NCBI GenBank assembly: GCA_000992395.1
Contig: LBUD01000004.1
Span: forward strand, 1-33,221
Length of the DNA: 33,221 bases
DNA from: Parcubacteria group bacterium GW2011_GWA2_38_13
GTDB taxonomy: Bacteria > Patescibacteriota > Patescibacteriia > Buchananbacterales > GWA2-38-13
Direction of reading: 5' to 3'
Shown piece after piece: positions 7,177 through 16,232 of this stretch. A model generated the notes under the pieces. It had not been told where the DNA came from. It did no database searches and saw only the letters and a program-made list of their open reading frames with translations. Each line of letters opens with the position of its first letter. The stretch's first letter is position 1. The position numbers and the translations under genes were made by a program.

Positions 7177-10011
7177 ATGCCAGAAAAATTTATCATCATC
7201 AAAGGCGCGCGTGAGCACAATTTAAAAAATATTGATGTAAAAATTCCCATTGATAAAATCACGGTTATCACGGGATTATCAGGATCGGGAAAGTCGTCTT
7301 TGGCGTTTGATACCCTGTATGCCGAGGGGCAAAGAAGGTATGTGGAAAGTTTGTCCGCGTATGCGAGGCAGTTTTTGGGCGTAATGAATAAGCCCGATGT
7401 GGATAAAATTCAAGGACTTTCACCGGCAATTTCCATTGAACAAAAATCTGTTTCAAAAAATCCACGGTCAACGGTTGGAACTATCACCGAGATATACGAT
7501 TATCTCCGGCTTTTGTACGCGCGCGTTGGCGTGCCTCATTGTCCGAATTGCGCAAAATTGATAACTCCTCAGTCAGCCGAAGAAATCGTGAAAATCGTTA
7601 TGCAGGAAAAAATAGGAACAAAAATTCAAATATTCGCGCCGGTTGTGCGCTCAAGGAAGGGCACGTATGAAAATCTTTTAAAAGATTTTCATCTAAAAGG
7701 ATTTGCTCGCGCGAGAATTGACGGAAAAATTATTGAATTGGAAAATTGGGAAAATATGAAGCTTGAAAAACAATACAAACATTCCATAGAGGTAATAATA
7801 GATAGGGTCGTGGCGAATAAGAGTATGGAAAGCCGTCTGAACGAAGCTGTTGAAACCGCTTTGGCATTGGCGCAAGGTTTGGTTGCGGTTGTAACAGGCG
7901 AGGGCAAGACGGTAAAAGAAAAAATATTTTCTCAGCACAATGCCTGCATTGTTTGCGGGGTATCTTTTGAAGATATGCAACCGCGGATGTTTTCATTTAA
8001 TTCGCCCTTTGGCGCGTGTTCCGAATGTCATGGCCTGGGAGTTTCAAGAAAATTTTCCGAAAACACAGTAATACCGGATACAAGCATTTCTGTTATGGAA
8101 GGCGCCATAAAGCCATGGCAAAATATTATTGACAGCTGGCGCAAGCATCAGTTGGAGGGTTTGGCCCGGCATTATCATTTTGATTTATGGCAATCCTGGA
8201 AAGAATTGCCGGAGAAAATTAAAAGCATTTTGCTCTACGGATCAAGCGACGCAATAAATTTTCATTGGGAATCCCATAGCGGCGACACATCATCAGAATA
8301 TAAAAGGCAGTTTGAAGGTGTTATTCCGCAATTGTACCGCTTGTATGAACAGACGGATTCGCAGTATCGGCGCGAAGAAATGGAAAAATTTATGCGAATA
8401 GGGCCTTGTGAAAAATGCCAGGGAAAGCGTTTGAAGCCGGAAGTATTGGCTGTTACCGTAAACAATAAAAATATTTGGGAAGCAACCGAATTGCCTATTA
8501 TTGAATTGGAAAAATTTATTTCAACGCTTGAGCTTGGAAAAACGAAAAAAGAAATCGCGCAAGGCATTGTAAAAGAAATTCAAAACCGAACCAGATTTCT
8601 TGTTGATGTCGGGCTTGATTATCTCACGCTGTCGCGCGAGGCAGCGACTTTGGCCGGCGGAGAAGCGCAAAGAATACGTTTGGCAACGCAAATCGGATCT
8701 GAATTGCGCGGAGTTTTATATATTTTAGATGAGCCGTCCATAGGGCTTCACCAGCGCGACAACCAGAAGCTTATTTTAACGCTGAAAAAATTGCGCGATA
8801 TCGGTAATACGGTCGTGGTCGTGGAACATGATGAAGAAACTATGAATGAGGCGGATTATATAATAGATCTCGGGCTCGGCGCCGGCATCCACGGCGGACA
8901 CGTGATTTTTGAAGGAAAGCCCGAGGATATAAAAAAATCAAAAAAATCATTGACCGGGCAATATCTGTCTAAAACGCGCTGTATTGAAATTCCGCACAGA
9001 CGTAAAAAAGCTTTTAAATTTTTAGAAATTATAGGCGCGAAAGAGCATAATCTGAAAAATATTGACGTGAAAATTCCTCTGGGAGTCTTCACGTGCGTGA
9101 CGGGCGTTTCGGGATCGGGGAAAAGCACTCTTGTCAATGATATTATTTACAAAGCGCTGTATAAAATTTTTTGGGCATCAAGCGAATTGCCGGGAAAACA
9201 TAAATCCATAAAAGGATACGGTGAGATAGATCAGGCAATTATTGTTGACCAGTCGCCGATCGGGCGCACGCCAAGATCAAACCCCGCGACGTATATAGGA
9301 GTGTTCAATTACGTCAGGGAATTATTTTCGTCAACTCGCGAAGCAAAGGCGCGCGGGTATAAGCCGGGAAGATTCAGTTTCAATGTGCCCGGAGGCAGGT
9401 GTGAGGAATGCGAGGGAGACGGAGTGAAAAAAATAGAAATGCATTTTTTGCCCGATATTTATATAACATGCGAAAAATGCAAAGGAACGCGTTTTAATGA
9501 AGAAACCCTTTCGGTGCAATTTAAAGAAAAAAATATTGCTGAAGTTTTAGCTATGACCGTTGAAGAGGCTCTTGATTATTTTAAAAATATTCCAAGGATA
9601 CACAATAAGCTTCAAACGCTTTTTGATGTTGGTTTGGGATATATCGCCTTGGGGCAAAGTTCCACGACATTATCCGGAGGCGAAGCGCAAAGAATAAAAT
9701 TAACAACCGAATTATCCCGCAAAGGAACAAAAAATATTTATATTCTTGATGAGCCGACAACCGGACTTCATTTTGAGGATGTGAAAAAACTTTTAACCGT
9801 AATTAACCGGCTTGTTGAAAAAGGGAATACCGTTTTAGTTATAGAGCACAATTTGGATGTTATAAAATCCGCTGATTGGGTGATTGATTTAGGACCGGAA
9901 GGAGGGGACAAGGGCGGGCGCGTGATTGCGGAAGGAAGCCCGGAAAAAATTGCCAAGTGCGCGAAATGGTCGTATACGGGAAAATATTTAAAAGAAGTTT
10001 TGAAAAAATAA
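7177..10011 (+). CDS. uvrA: Excinuclease ABC subunit UvrA
   Basis: Two ABC ATPase halves (GLSGSGKSSLAFDT, GVSGSGKSTLVND), two LAGGEAQR/LSGGEAQR signatures, CxxC zinc motifs. Confidence 0.98.
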   Translation: MPEKFIIIKGAREHNLKNIDVKIPIDKITVITGLSGSGKSSLAFDTLYAEGQRRYVESLSAYARQFLGVMNKPDVDKIQGLSPAISIEQKSVSKNPRSTVGTITEIYDYLRLLYARVGVPHCPNCAKLITPQSAEEIVKIVMQEKIGTKIQIFAPVVRSRKGTYENLLKDFHLKGFARARIDGKIIELENWENMKLEKQYKHSIEVIIDRVVANKSMESRLNEAVETALALAQGLVAVVTGEGKTVKEKIFSQHNACIVCGVSFEDMQPRMFSFNSPFGACSECHGLGVSRKFSENTVIPDTSISVMEGAIKPWQNIIDSWRKHQLEGLARHYHFDLWQSWKELPEKIKSILLYGSSDAINFHWESHSGDTSSEYKRQFEGVIPQLYRLYEQTDSQYRREEMEKFMRIGPCEKCQGKRLKPEVLAVTVNNKNIWEATELPIIELEKFISTLELGKTKKEIAQGIVKEIQNRTRFLVDVGLDYLTLSREAATLAGGEAQRIRLATQIGSELRGVLYILDEPSIGLHQRDNQKLILTLKKLRDIGNTVVVVEHDEETMNEADYIIDLGLGAGIHGGHVIFEGKPEDIKKSKKSLTGQYLSKTRCIEIPHRRKKAFKFLEIIGAKEHNLKNIDVKIPLGVFTCVTGVSGSGKSTLVNDIIYKALYKIFWASSELPGKHKSIKGYGEIDQAIIVDQSPIGRTPRSNPATYIGVFNYVRELFSSTREAKARGYKPGRFSFNVPGGRCEECEGDGVKKIEMHFLPDIYITCEKCKGTRFNEETLSVQFKEKNIAEVLAMTVEEALDYFKNIPRIHNKLQTLFDVGLGYIALGQSSTTLSGGEAQRIKLTTELSRKGTKNIYILDEPTTGLHFEDVKKLLTVINRLVEKGNTVLVIEHNLDVIKSADWVIDLGPEGGDKGGRVIAEGSPEKIAKCAKWSYTGKYLKEVLKK

Positions 10012-10022
10012 ATTTAAAAAAA

Positions 10023-10047
10023 GAAGCCTTGATTTTATCAAGGCTTC
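10023..10047. terminator. Terminator hairpin between uvrA and the convergent metallophosphoesterase
   Basis: GAAGCCTTGAT-ttt-ATCAAGGCTTC, perfect 11-bp stem. Confidence 0.65.
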
Positions 10048-10055
10048 AGGCTTAG

Positions 10056-10739
10056 CTAGGCCGTGAGAACTTTGCTGAAAACAATATCCCATGTTTTTGT
10101 ATCAATGGTAGCGAAAGATCTTTTTGGAATGCCGTTCATATCCACATCAAACGCGCCCGGATTGATGAGCGCCATTTTTCTGTTGACGTGGTAGAACTGG
10201 TGGTGAGAGTGCCCGAAGAGTGCGTAGCGCACGGTTCCAAATTTTTCTCGGATCCGATCTACAAGCTCAAACGGCATCACCTTTGTACGTTTGCCGGTAG
10301 CTGAAAAATCGCCCAAGATTTCATGTTTTAAAACCGTAGCGGCTTCGTCGCCATGCCTTAAGCGGTAGCGCTCAATGATATCAAGTATTTCCGCTTCCGT
10401 GGTTGGCGTCCCGAGATTGGATTTTAAAACATCAATGCCCAGGTAGTGATTGACATAGATGCGTAGTCCATTCAGTATCAGTACTTGCTGATCATTGTCA
10501 TCAAGCACATGCCAATTTGCCGGCAGATTTTTTATAACATCGTTAGAAATATCCTCATTGATTCTTGTGCGAATGACATATAGGGGAAGATACCCAAGCG
10601 CTCTGTGCCCAAAATGGGCGTTGGAAAGATCTCCGCAATGGATAATGCATTCGCAGTGCCTTCTCCACGCTTCCCTGGAAATAAGAGCGAGTTCTCTTTC
10701 GTGGCAGTCGTGCGTATCTGATACAATAAATAATCTCAT
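10056..10739 (-). CDS. Metallophosphoesterase, YfcE/MJ0936-like
   Basis: SDTHDCHERE, IHCGDLS, FGHSHHQF metal-binding motifs; SD-like AGGTGAA before ATG. Confidence 0.9.
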   Translation of the reverse strand: MRLFIVSDTHDCHERELALISREAWRRHCECIIHCGDLSNAHFGHRALGYLPLYVIRTRINEDISNDVIKNLPANWHVLDDNDQQVLILNGLRIYVNHYLGIDVLKSNLGTPTTEAEILDIIERYRLRHGDEAATVLKHEILGDFSATGKRTKVMPFELVDRIREKFGTVRYALFGHSHHQFYHVNRKMALINPGAFDVDMNGIPKRSFATIDTKTWDIVFSKVLTA

Positions 10740-10761
10740 GTTTCACCTCAATTGTGGGAAA

Positions 10762-11079
10762 TTACGTATTGTACGGTCGGCCAGTGCTTGCATCTATTCC
10801 GCACGGGCAAATCCCTTGGTCATCAAACACTTGATGGCACCTTGAGCATTGGTTGCCTTCGGGTGGCCATATATTTTGTTGCCAAGCAATTATTTTTGTT
10901 CCGCAGATTCTTTGCATAATCTCATCAATCCGATCCGGTTTCATACAGAATTCTGTCAATGGTACTATTACCACCTCGTTGCATTGCGCGCATCTCATCA
11001 GTCCCCGCGGCCTCTCCATTGTGCTCCAAAGCCCATCGCAATATGAACACATTCCAAGAGGTGTTTTTGAACAACTCAT
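10762..11079 (-). CDS. Small protein with two zinc-ribbon-like Cys motif sets
   Basis: CSYC..CAQC and CSRC..CPCG; SD AAGGAG upstream; same strand, 22 nt before the phosphoesterase. Confidence 0.7.
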   Translation of the reverse strand: MSCSKTPLGMCSYCDGLWSTMERPRGLMRCAQCNEVVIVPLTEFCMKPDRIDEIMQRICGTKIIAWQQNIWPPEGNQCSRCHQVFDDQGICPCGIDASTGRPYNT

Positions 11080-11143
11080 ACTTTCACTCCTTATAAATGT
11101 TGAAAGAACTTACAAAATAACGCATATTTTATTATACATTATT

Positions 11144-12742
11144 ATGAATAAAATGTCAATAAATTTAAGCTGTTACAATTTGCCCGGCAAGCCAGGTTGT
11201 TATATTTTCAAAGATAAAAATAACAATATTGTTTACGTCGGCAAGGCGAAAAATTTAAAAAAGCGTATAAGCTCGTACTTTCGCAAAGATATTGTTGATC
11301 CAAAAACACAAAAGCTTGTGGACGGGATAGATTCTTTGGATTTTATTATAACCCCGGATGAAATCGCAGCGCTTTTGCTTGAATCTAAGCTCATCAAGCA
11401 GCATAAGCCGAAATATAATATTATTTTAAAAGATGATAAGAGTTTTGCGTATATTAAAATAACAAACGAGGAATTTCCGCGAATTGTCGTGGTAAGGGAA
11501 AAAAATATTCTATGGGGTGAAAAAAATTTGTTCGGCCCGTATATATCCGGCAATGCGCGCAGAGAGACTGTCCGTCTTTTAAATAAAATTTTTCTTTTGC
11601 GCGTGTGTAAAAAATTGCCAAAACGCGCTTGTATTTTATATCATTTGCATCAATGTTCGGCGCCTTGCATAAAAAAAATCAGCAGAGATGAATATTTGGA
11701 AAATGTAAAAAAAGCAAAAATGGTTTTATCTGGGGAAACGGGCGAACTCATACGGATTTTGGGCAATGAGATGAAAAATTTTTCAAAAAATGAGCAATAC
11801 GAATTGGCGAAAAATCGCAGAGACCAGATACTTGCGCTTGAATATATTTCTAAAAAACCCGGGATTGCATTGCGCAAGACCTATGATCAGGATGTTATAA
11901 ATTATATTATTGATAAAGATGTTGTATTCCTTCAGCTTTTTAATATTCATAAAGGCGTGATTTCAAATCGAAATGATTTTGTCATTGAGAATAATGAATT
12001 AGGAATTATGAATCATGGTTTTTTGAAAAAATTTATTCAACAATATTATTTTTCCAATGCTATCCCGCAGGAAATTATTATTCCGAAAGATTTTAGTGAG
12101 AAAAATTTAATAGAAAAATATTTAAAAATATTGGCAAAAAGGAAAGTAAAAATTACTGTGCCGAAAGCCGGCAGTAAAATTCAGCTTCTTAATGTATTGA
12201 AAGAAAATATTATTTCCAAACACGAGCTTGGTGAAAAGAATTTGGTTGAACTTCGTGATACTTTATTATTACCCAATTATCCTTTAGTGATTGAATGTTT
12301 TGATGTCTCAAATCTTGGAAATCAAAATATTGTCGGGTCTATGGTGCAATTCAGGGAAGGGAAGCCGGATACAAGCAACTACCGCAGATTTAAAATAAAA
12401 ACCGTGCAAGGGCAATCAGATTTTGATTCTATGAAAGAAATCGTGTACCGCCGTTATTATCGTTTAAAGATGGAAAAATCCCAGCTTCCTGATCTCGTGG
12501 TAATAGACGGAGGAAAGCCGCAGCTTACCGCAGCGCTTATGTCGTTGAAAGATCTTGGGCTTATAATCCCAACCATTGCCTTGGCAAAACAAGAGGAAGA
12601 AATTTATACTGCTGATGCAATGTTTCCAATACAACTTGCCAAAAATAATTCTGCGCTATTGATGCTTCAGCGCGTGCGAAATGAAGCGCACAGGTTTGCC
12701 ATTCAATATCATAGGTTATTGCGAAGTAAAAAAATATTATAA
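11144..12742 (+). CDS. uvrC: Excinuclease ABC subunit UvrC, short form lacking a recognisable C-terminal HhH region
   Basis: GIY-YIG N-terminus (KPGCYIFKDKNNNIVYVGKAKNLKKRI), Cys cluster, RNase H-like domain (FDVSNLGNQNIVGSMV, LVVIDGGKPQL), ends at NEAHRFAIQYHRLLRSKKIL*. Start 11144 preferred over 10853. Confidence 0.95.
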   Translation: MNKMSINLSCYNLPGKPGCYIFKDKNNNIVYVGKAKNLKKRISSYFRKDIVDPKTQKLVDGIDSLDFIITPDEIAALLLESKLIKQHKPKYNIILKDDKSFAYIKITNEEFPRIVVVREKNILWGEKNLFGPYISGNARRETVRLLNKIFLLRVCKKLPKRACILYHLHQCSAPCIKKISRDEYLENVKKAKMVLSGETGELIRILGNEMKNFSKNEQYELAKNRRDQILALEYISKKPGIALRKTYDQDVINYIIDKDVVFLQLFNIHKGVISNRNDFVIENNELGIMNHGFLKKFIQQYYFSNAIPQEIIIPKDFSEKNLIEKYLKILAKRKVKITVPKAGSKIQLLNVLKENIISKHELGEKNLVELRDTLLLPNYPLVIECFDVSNLGNQNIVGSMVQFREGKPDTSNYRRFKIKTVQGQSDFDSMKEIVYRRYYRLKMEKSQLPDLVVIDGGKPQLTAALMSLKDLGLIIPTIALAKQEEEIYTADAMFPIQLAKNNSALLMLQRVRNEAHRFAIQYHRLLRSKKIL

Positions 12743-12771
12743 TTTTTTCCTGTGGATAAGTTATTTGCGTA

Positions 12772-12780
12772 GGGGGGGGG
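12772..12780 (+). repeat. Homopolymeric G9 tract
   Basis: Nine consecutive G just upstream of the TATAAT at 12791. Confidence 0.9.
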
Positions 12781-12787
12781 TAAAATG

Positions 12788-12796
12788 TGGTATAAT
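12788..12796 (+). promoter_or_regulatory. Extended -10 promoter element (TGG-TATAAT)
   Basis: TGGTATAAT, 34 nt upstream of the ATG at 12831. Confidence 0.6.
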
Positions 12797-12830
12797 AAAT
12801 ACATAATTTAAATAAATAATAAAAAAAATT

Positions 12831-15377
12831 ATGGATAACCCACAACTTAAGGTAAAGACAAAAATTTCTAGTCCCGGTGTGATTGTCGCTCATGTGTTTA
12901 TGATTACGCTTGCCGTGACAGTAGTCGCATTGCCGGGATTTTTTCTTGCCGCAGCTTCTTTTAGATTTAGTTTAACAAATACAAGCGCTCCGGCAACTTC
13001 TGTATCGCCGACCCCGGTAAAAACTCCGACCCCCACCCCGACGCTGATAGCCGGTAAAGTAAAGTTTTTGCGTGGTGATGCAAACAGCGATGGAAAAGTA
13101 AACATTTCTGATGCCATATATATTTTAAGAAATAAGAAATTATTAAGTACATTAAATAGGCCGGGTACGGCAATTGCCAAGGCAAATGCCGATCTTTTTT
13201 CTTGCCCCGAAAGCATGGACGTTGATAATAACGGCTTAATAAACGATGATGACGCGAAATATCTTTTAGCATTTCTTTTTCAAAACGGTAAAGCCCCTTC
13301 AGCGCCCGGCGCAACAGTTCTCGGAGTAGATCCGAAACCGGGAATATTCAGCTGCCGATGTTCTGATAATTCTTGTACCAAGGAAACAAAGGGTATGAAT
13401 AATTTTGCCATGATACAGGGAGGCGGAGGCAGTATCGGAGACCCGGAATGCAATGACGGAGTAGATAATGACGGCGACGGCGGATGCGATTCAATGGGAT
13501 GCACGGTTCGCGGAGTTCAATATCCGGCGGATCCTGATTGCGTGAATTCAGCATGGGATCAGGAAGACCCGCTATTACGTTCAAAAACCTTTGTAGAAAT
13601 CAGCCAAGGAGATGACTCTCCGGGTCTTATTTCTTTGGGGGATATAAATAGTGACGGTAAAATGGAGATAATTAAAATTTCTCAGGCAAGCAGCTGCCTT
13701 ATGGCTATTGATCCAATAACTGGCAGGGATTATTATGCACAAGCAAACCAATGGTGTGATCAAAGCAATCCATACGATAGGCCCATGGTGATTGATCTTT
13801 ATAATCAGGCAGGGGGTAAGGTAATCGCCCTTAAAAGCAATGATATGATGAGCGGCGGACAATCAATAGTTTTATATGATGCCGCAAGCGGGAAGGCAAA
13901 ATGCCGTTATACTCCGGCACAGTCTTTGGTCATGCCAATGAACGCTCCAATATATAATTATACCGCAGGGGATATTAATAAAGATGGGAAACAAGAACTT
14001 ATTGTATTAACCGCACGCGATTTTGAAACCGGCGTATTCGGTAATCCTGATTATTCCGTTAAAAGATATATAAATATTGATGTAGTCGAACCGGTAGGAT
14101 GTTCAAATATTCTAACTTTCAAAAGCCAAATGGTAGACTTTTATTCCCCTGAAGAAATACAGGATCCGCGGATGATGACAGTTGCTAATGTAGATAGCGA
14201 TAACCGTTTAGATATTTTAGTATCAAACACTTCGGGCGTGGTGAAATATTCTTTACCTTCTAGTGGCGTTATGACAGAGCAATTTTTAATGATGAAAGAT
14301 GCCTCGGGTAATACAATGCCAGCAGGTGGCGCAATACTGGGGGTAGCGGATTTCGATAGAGATTCAATGCAAGAATTTATTATCGGACAAGGGTGGGCGA
14401 CGTCCAATGAACCGGTATACGCTGTAAAATATACTACTACGCAATTTTCTGATCAGTGGGGAGGATCCTATAACGTTCTTAGATTATTATGGAAGATTGA
14501 TAATGTTTCTTCATGGTATGATTCTCGCATCGCTGATTTAGATAATAATGGCACCCTTGAATTGATTACAAACGACGGTAGTTTCATCAGTATATATAAC
14601 ACCTCTGTCGCAACGGGCGCAGCCATTACACCCATACAGGGTATGGAAACGAAAGGCGTAAATACTATGGTTATTGCTGACATGGATGGCGATGGCAGAA
14701 GAGACATTGTGACATTGGGATACGGGCTAGATCCTGAAGCGCCCATGTTCACCGGCAGCAAGATAATGGTATTTAACCTTTTGGGTGAAAAGATGGGCGA
14801 GCAATATCTTCCGGGTGATTCCATGAGTTTCAGTTTGTCAATTGCCGATATTGATAAAAACGGATTACTGGATATTGTTGTTGACGACGGGAACAGAATT
14901 TTTGTGACCGAGGTGAATTCATATTTTTATCAGGCAAAGCCAAGAGATGGCCATCCATGGAAATCGTATTTCTATAATTTCCAAAATTGGAATACTGCGA
15001 ATTCTTGTACGGTAAATAGCGATTGTGCGTACTCATTGGCTTGCGGTACATATACGTGTGTAAATTATCAATGCGTTAGGAATTATAGTGCATGTCCTGC
15101 CACACCTGTTGGCGCAGCATTTATGCGCGGTGATGTTGATAAGGATGGAAAATACAGCATTAATGATCCGGTTACAATTCTTTCATATCTTTTCCAGGGG
15201 AAGCCAAGTTTAACATGTTTGGATGCCGCGGATGTTGATGATAACGGTAAAGTAGATATGAGTGATGCCGTCTACCTGCTTGGGTATCAATTTCTAAGCG
15301 ATCCGTCGAGTCTCCCGGCTCCATTCAATGTTAAAGGCACTGATCCAACGCAAGACAATTTACCACCTTGCACATAA
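12831..15377 (+). CDS. Membrane-anchored surface protein: two dockerin type I-like regions flanking FG-GAP/VCBS repeats
   Basis: N-terminal TM, PTPVKTPTPTPT linker, dockerin-like GDANSDGKVNISDAIYIL..DVDNNGLINDDDAKYLLAFLF and GDVDKDGKYSINDPVTILSYLF..DVDDNGKVDMSDAVYLLGYQF, with several intervening D-x-(D/N)-x-(D/N)-G repeats. Confidence 0.88.
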   Translation: MDNPQLKVKTKISSPGVIVAHVFMITLAVTVVALPGFFLAAASFRFSLTNTSAPATSVSPTPVKTPTPTPTLIAGKVKFLRGDANSDGKVNISDAIYILRNKKLLSTLNRPGTAIAKANADLFSCPESMDVDNNGLINDDDAKYLLAFLFQNGKAPSAPGATVLGVDPKPGIFSCRCSDNSCTKETKGMNNFAMIQGGGGSIGDPECNDGVDNDGDGGCDSMGCTVRGVQYPADPDCVNSAWDQEDPLLRSKTFVEISQGDDSPGLISLGDINSDGKMEIIKISQASSCLMAIDPITGRDYYAQANQWCDQSNPYDRPMVIDLYNQAGGKVIALKSNDMMSGGQSIVLYDAASGKAKCRYTPAQSLVMPMNAPIYNYTAGDINKDGKQELIVLTARDFETGVFGNPDYSVKRYINIDVVEPVGCSNILTFKSQMVDFYSPEEIQDPRMMTVANVDSDNRLDILVSNTSGVVKYSLPSSGVMTEQFLMMKDASGNTMPAGGAILGVADFDRDSMQEFIIGQGWATSNEPVYAVKYTTTQFSDQWGGSYNVLRLLWKIDNVSSWYDSRIADLDNNGTLELITNDGSFISIYNTSVATGAAITPIQGMETKGVNTMVIADMDGDGRRDIVTLGYGLDPEAPMFTGSKIMVFNLLGEKMGEQYLPGDSMSFSLSIADIDKNGLLDIVVDDGNRIFVTEVNSYFYQAKPRDGHPWKSYFYNFQNWNTANSCTVNSDCAYSLACGTYTCVNYQCVRNYSACPATPVGAAFMRGDVDKDGKYSINDPVTILSYLFQGKPSLTCLDAADVDDNGKVDMSDAVYLLGYQFLSDPSSLPAPFNVKGTDPTQDNLPPCT

Positions 15378-15396
15378 ATAACAAAAGATGAATTAC

Positions 15397-15426
15397 AAAA
15401 GCCCCGGGTTAGCCTCGGGGCTTTTT
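15397..15426 (+). terminator. Rho-independent terminator
   Basis: AAAAGCCCCGGG-ttag-CCTCGGGGCTTTTT. Confidence 0.8.
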
Positions 15427-15469
15427 AGTTGAAAAATAAGAATATTTGTGTTATTGTATAAATAATTTT

Positions 15470-16132
15470 ATGTTATATATAGTAGCCACGCCAATTGGAA
15501 ATTTGTCAGATATAACTTTCCGCGCGATTGAAGTTTTAAAATCCGTTGATTTAATATTGTGCGAAGATACTCGCCAGACGAAAATATTACTTGATCGTTA
15601 TTGTATTGTAAAACAGCTTGTAAGCTATCATCAGCATTCAAAAATAGAAAAAGTTGATTTTATTATCAGCGAATTAAAAAATGGAAAAAATATTGCGCTT
15701 GTGTCTGACGCAGGTACTCCGGGAATTTCCGATCCGGGCAATATGCTAGTCGAAGCGGCGGTGAAAGAGGGGATTCAAGTTGTTCCCATCCCGGGCCCAA
15801 GCGCGGTTGTAACAGCATTATCAGCTTCGGGCTTTCCAACAGACAATTTTATTTTTTACGGTTTTATGCCACACAAAAAAGGCAAAGAGACCTTGATAAA
15901 GAAAATTGCAGATAATGAAATGGTATCGGTTTTTTATGAATCCACGCATCGCATTATGAAAACCTTAGAGAAAATGAAAAATTTTTTGGAACCTGAAAGA
16001 CAAATAGTTGTTTGCAGGGAACTGACAAAAAAATTTGAAACAATCTATAGGGGGACGGTTAGCGAAGTTTTGGAGAAATTATCAAAAGATAAAGTGTTAG
16101 GAGAGTTCGTGGTGATTATCAGGAACAAATAA
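15470..16132 (+). CDS. rsmI: 16S rRNA (cytidine(1402)-2'-O)-methyltransferase
   Basis: MLYIVATPIGNLSDITFRAIEVLKSVDLILCEDTRQT, VSDAGTPGISDPG, PIPGPSAVVTALSASG. Start 15470 preferred over 15446. Confidence 0.95.
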   Translation: MLYIVATPIGNLSDITFRAIEVLKSVDLILCEDTRQTKILLDRYCIVKQLVSYHQHSKIEKVDFIISELKNGKNIALVSDAGTPGISDPGNMLVEAAVKEGIQVVPIPGPSAVVTALSASGFPTDNFIFYGFMPHKKGKETLIKKIADNEMVSVFYESTHRIMKTLEKMKNFLEPERQIVVCRELTKKFETIYRGTVSEVLEKLSKDKVLGEFVVIIRNK

Positions 16133-16137
16133 CTGGT

Positions 16138-16222
16138 TGTCATTGCGAGCGAAGCGAAGCAATCTACCATTTATTAGATTGCCACGTCGTCCTCGACTTC
16201 GTCGGGACTCCTCGCAATGACA
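16138..16222. repeat. Palindromic intergenic repeat (TGTCATTGCGAG..CTCGCAATGACA)
   Basis: Perfect 12-bp terminal inverted repeats; inner GCAATCT/AGATTGC pairing. Confidence 0.85.
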
Positions 16223-16232
16223 AAATAATAAT

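Noticed and set aside
10762-10800. Zinc-ribbon gene 3' end (..TGRPYNT) as a relic of the tatD palindromic element (..KGRPYNT)
   Set aside because: Only a short stretch around TACAATACG is shared and no palindrome partner is convincing; left as coincidence.
16138-16222. tRNA gene
   Set aside because: Palindromic repeat without cloverleaf or T-loop signature; no tRNA or rRNA genes were recognised anywhere in the window.
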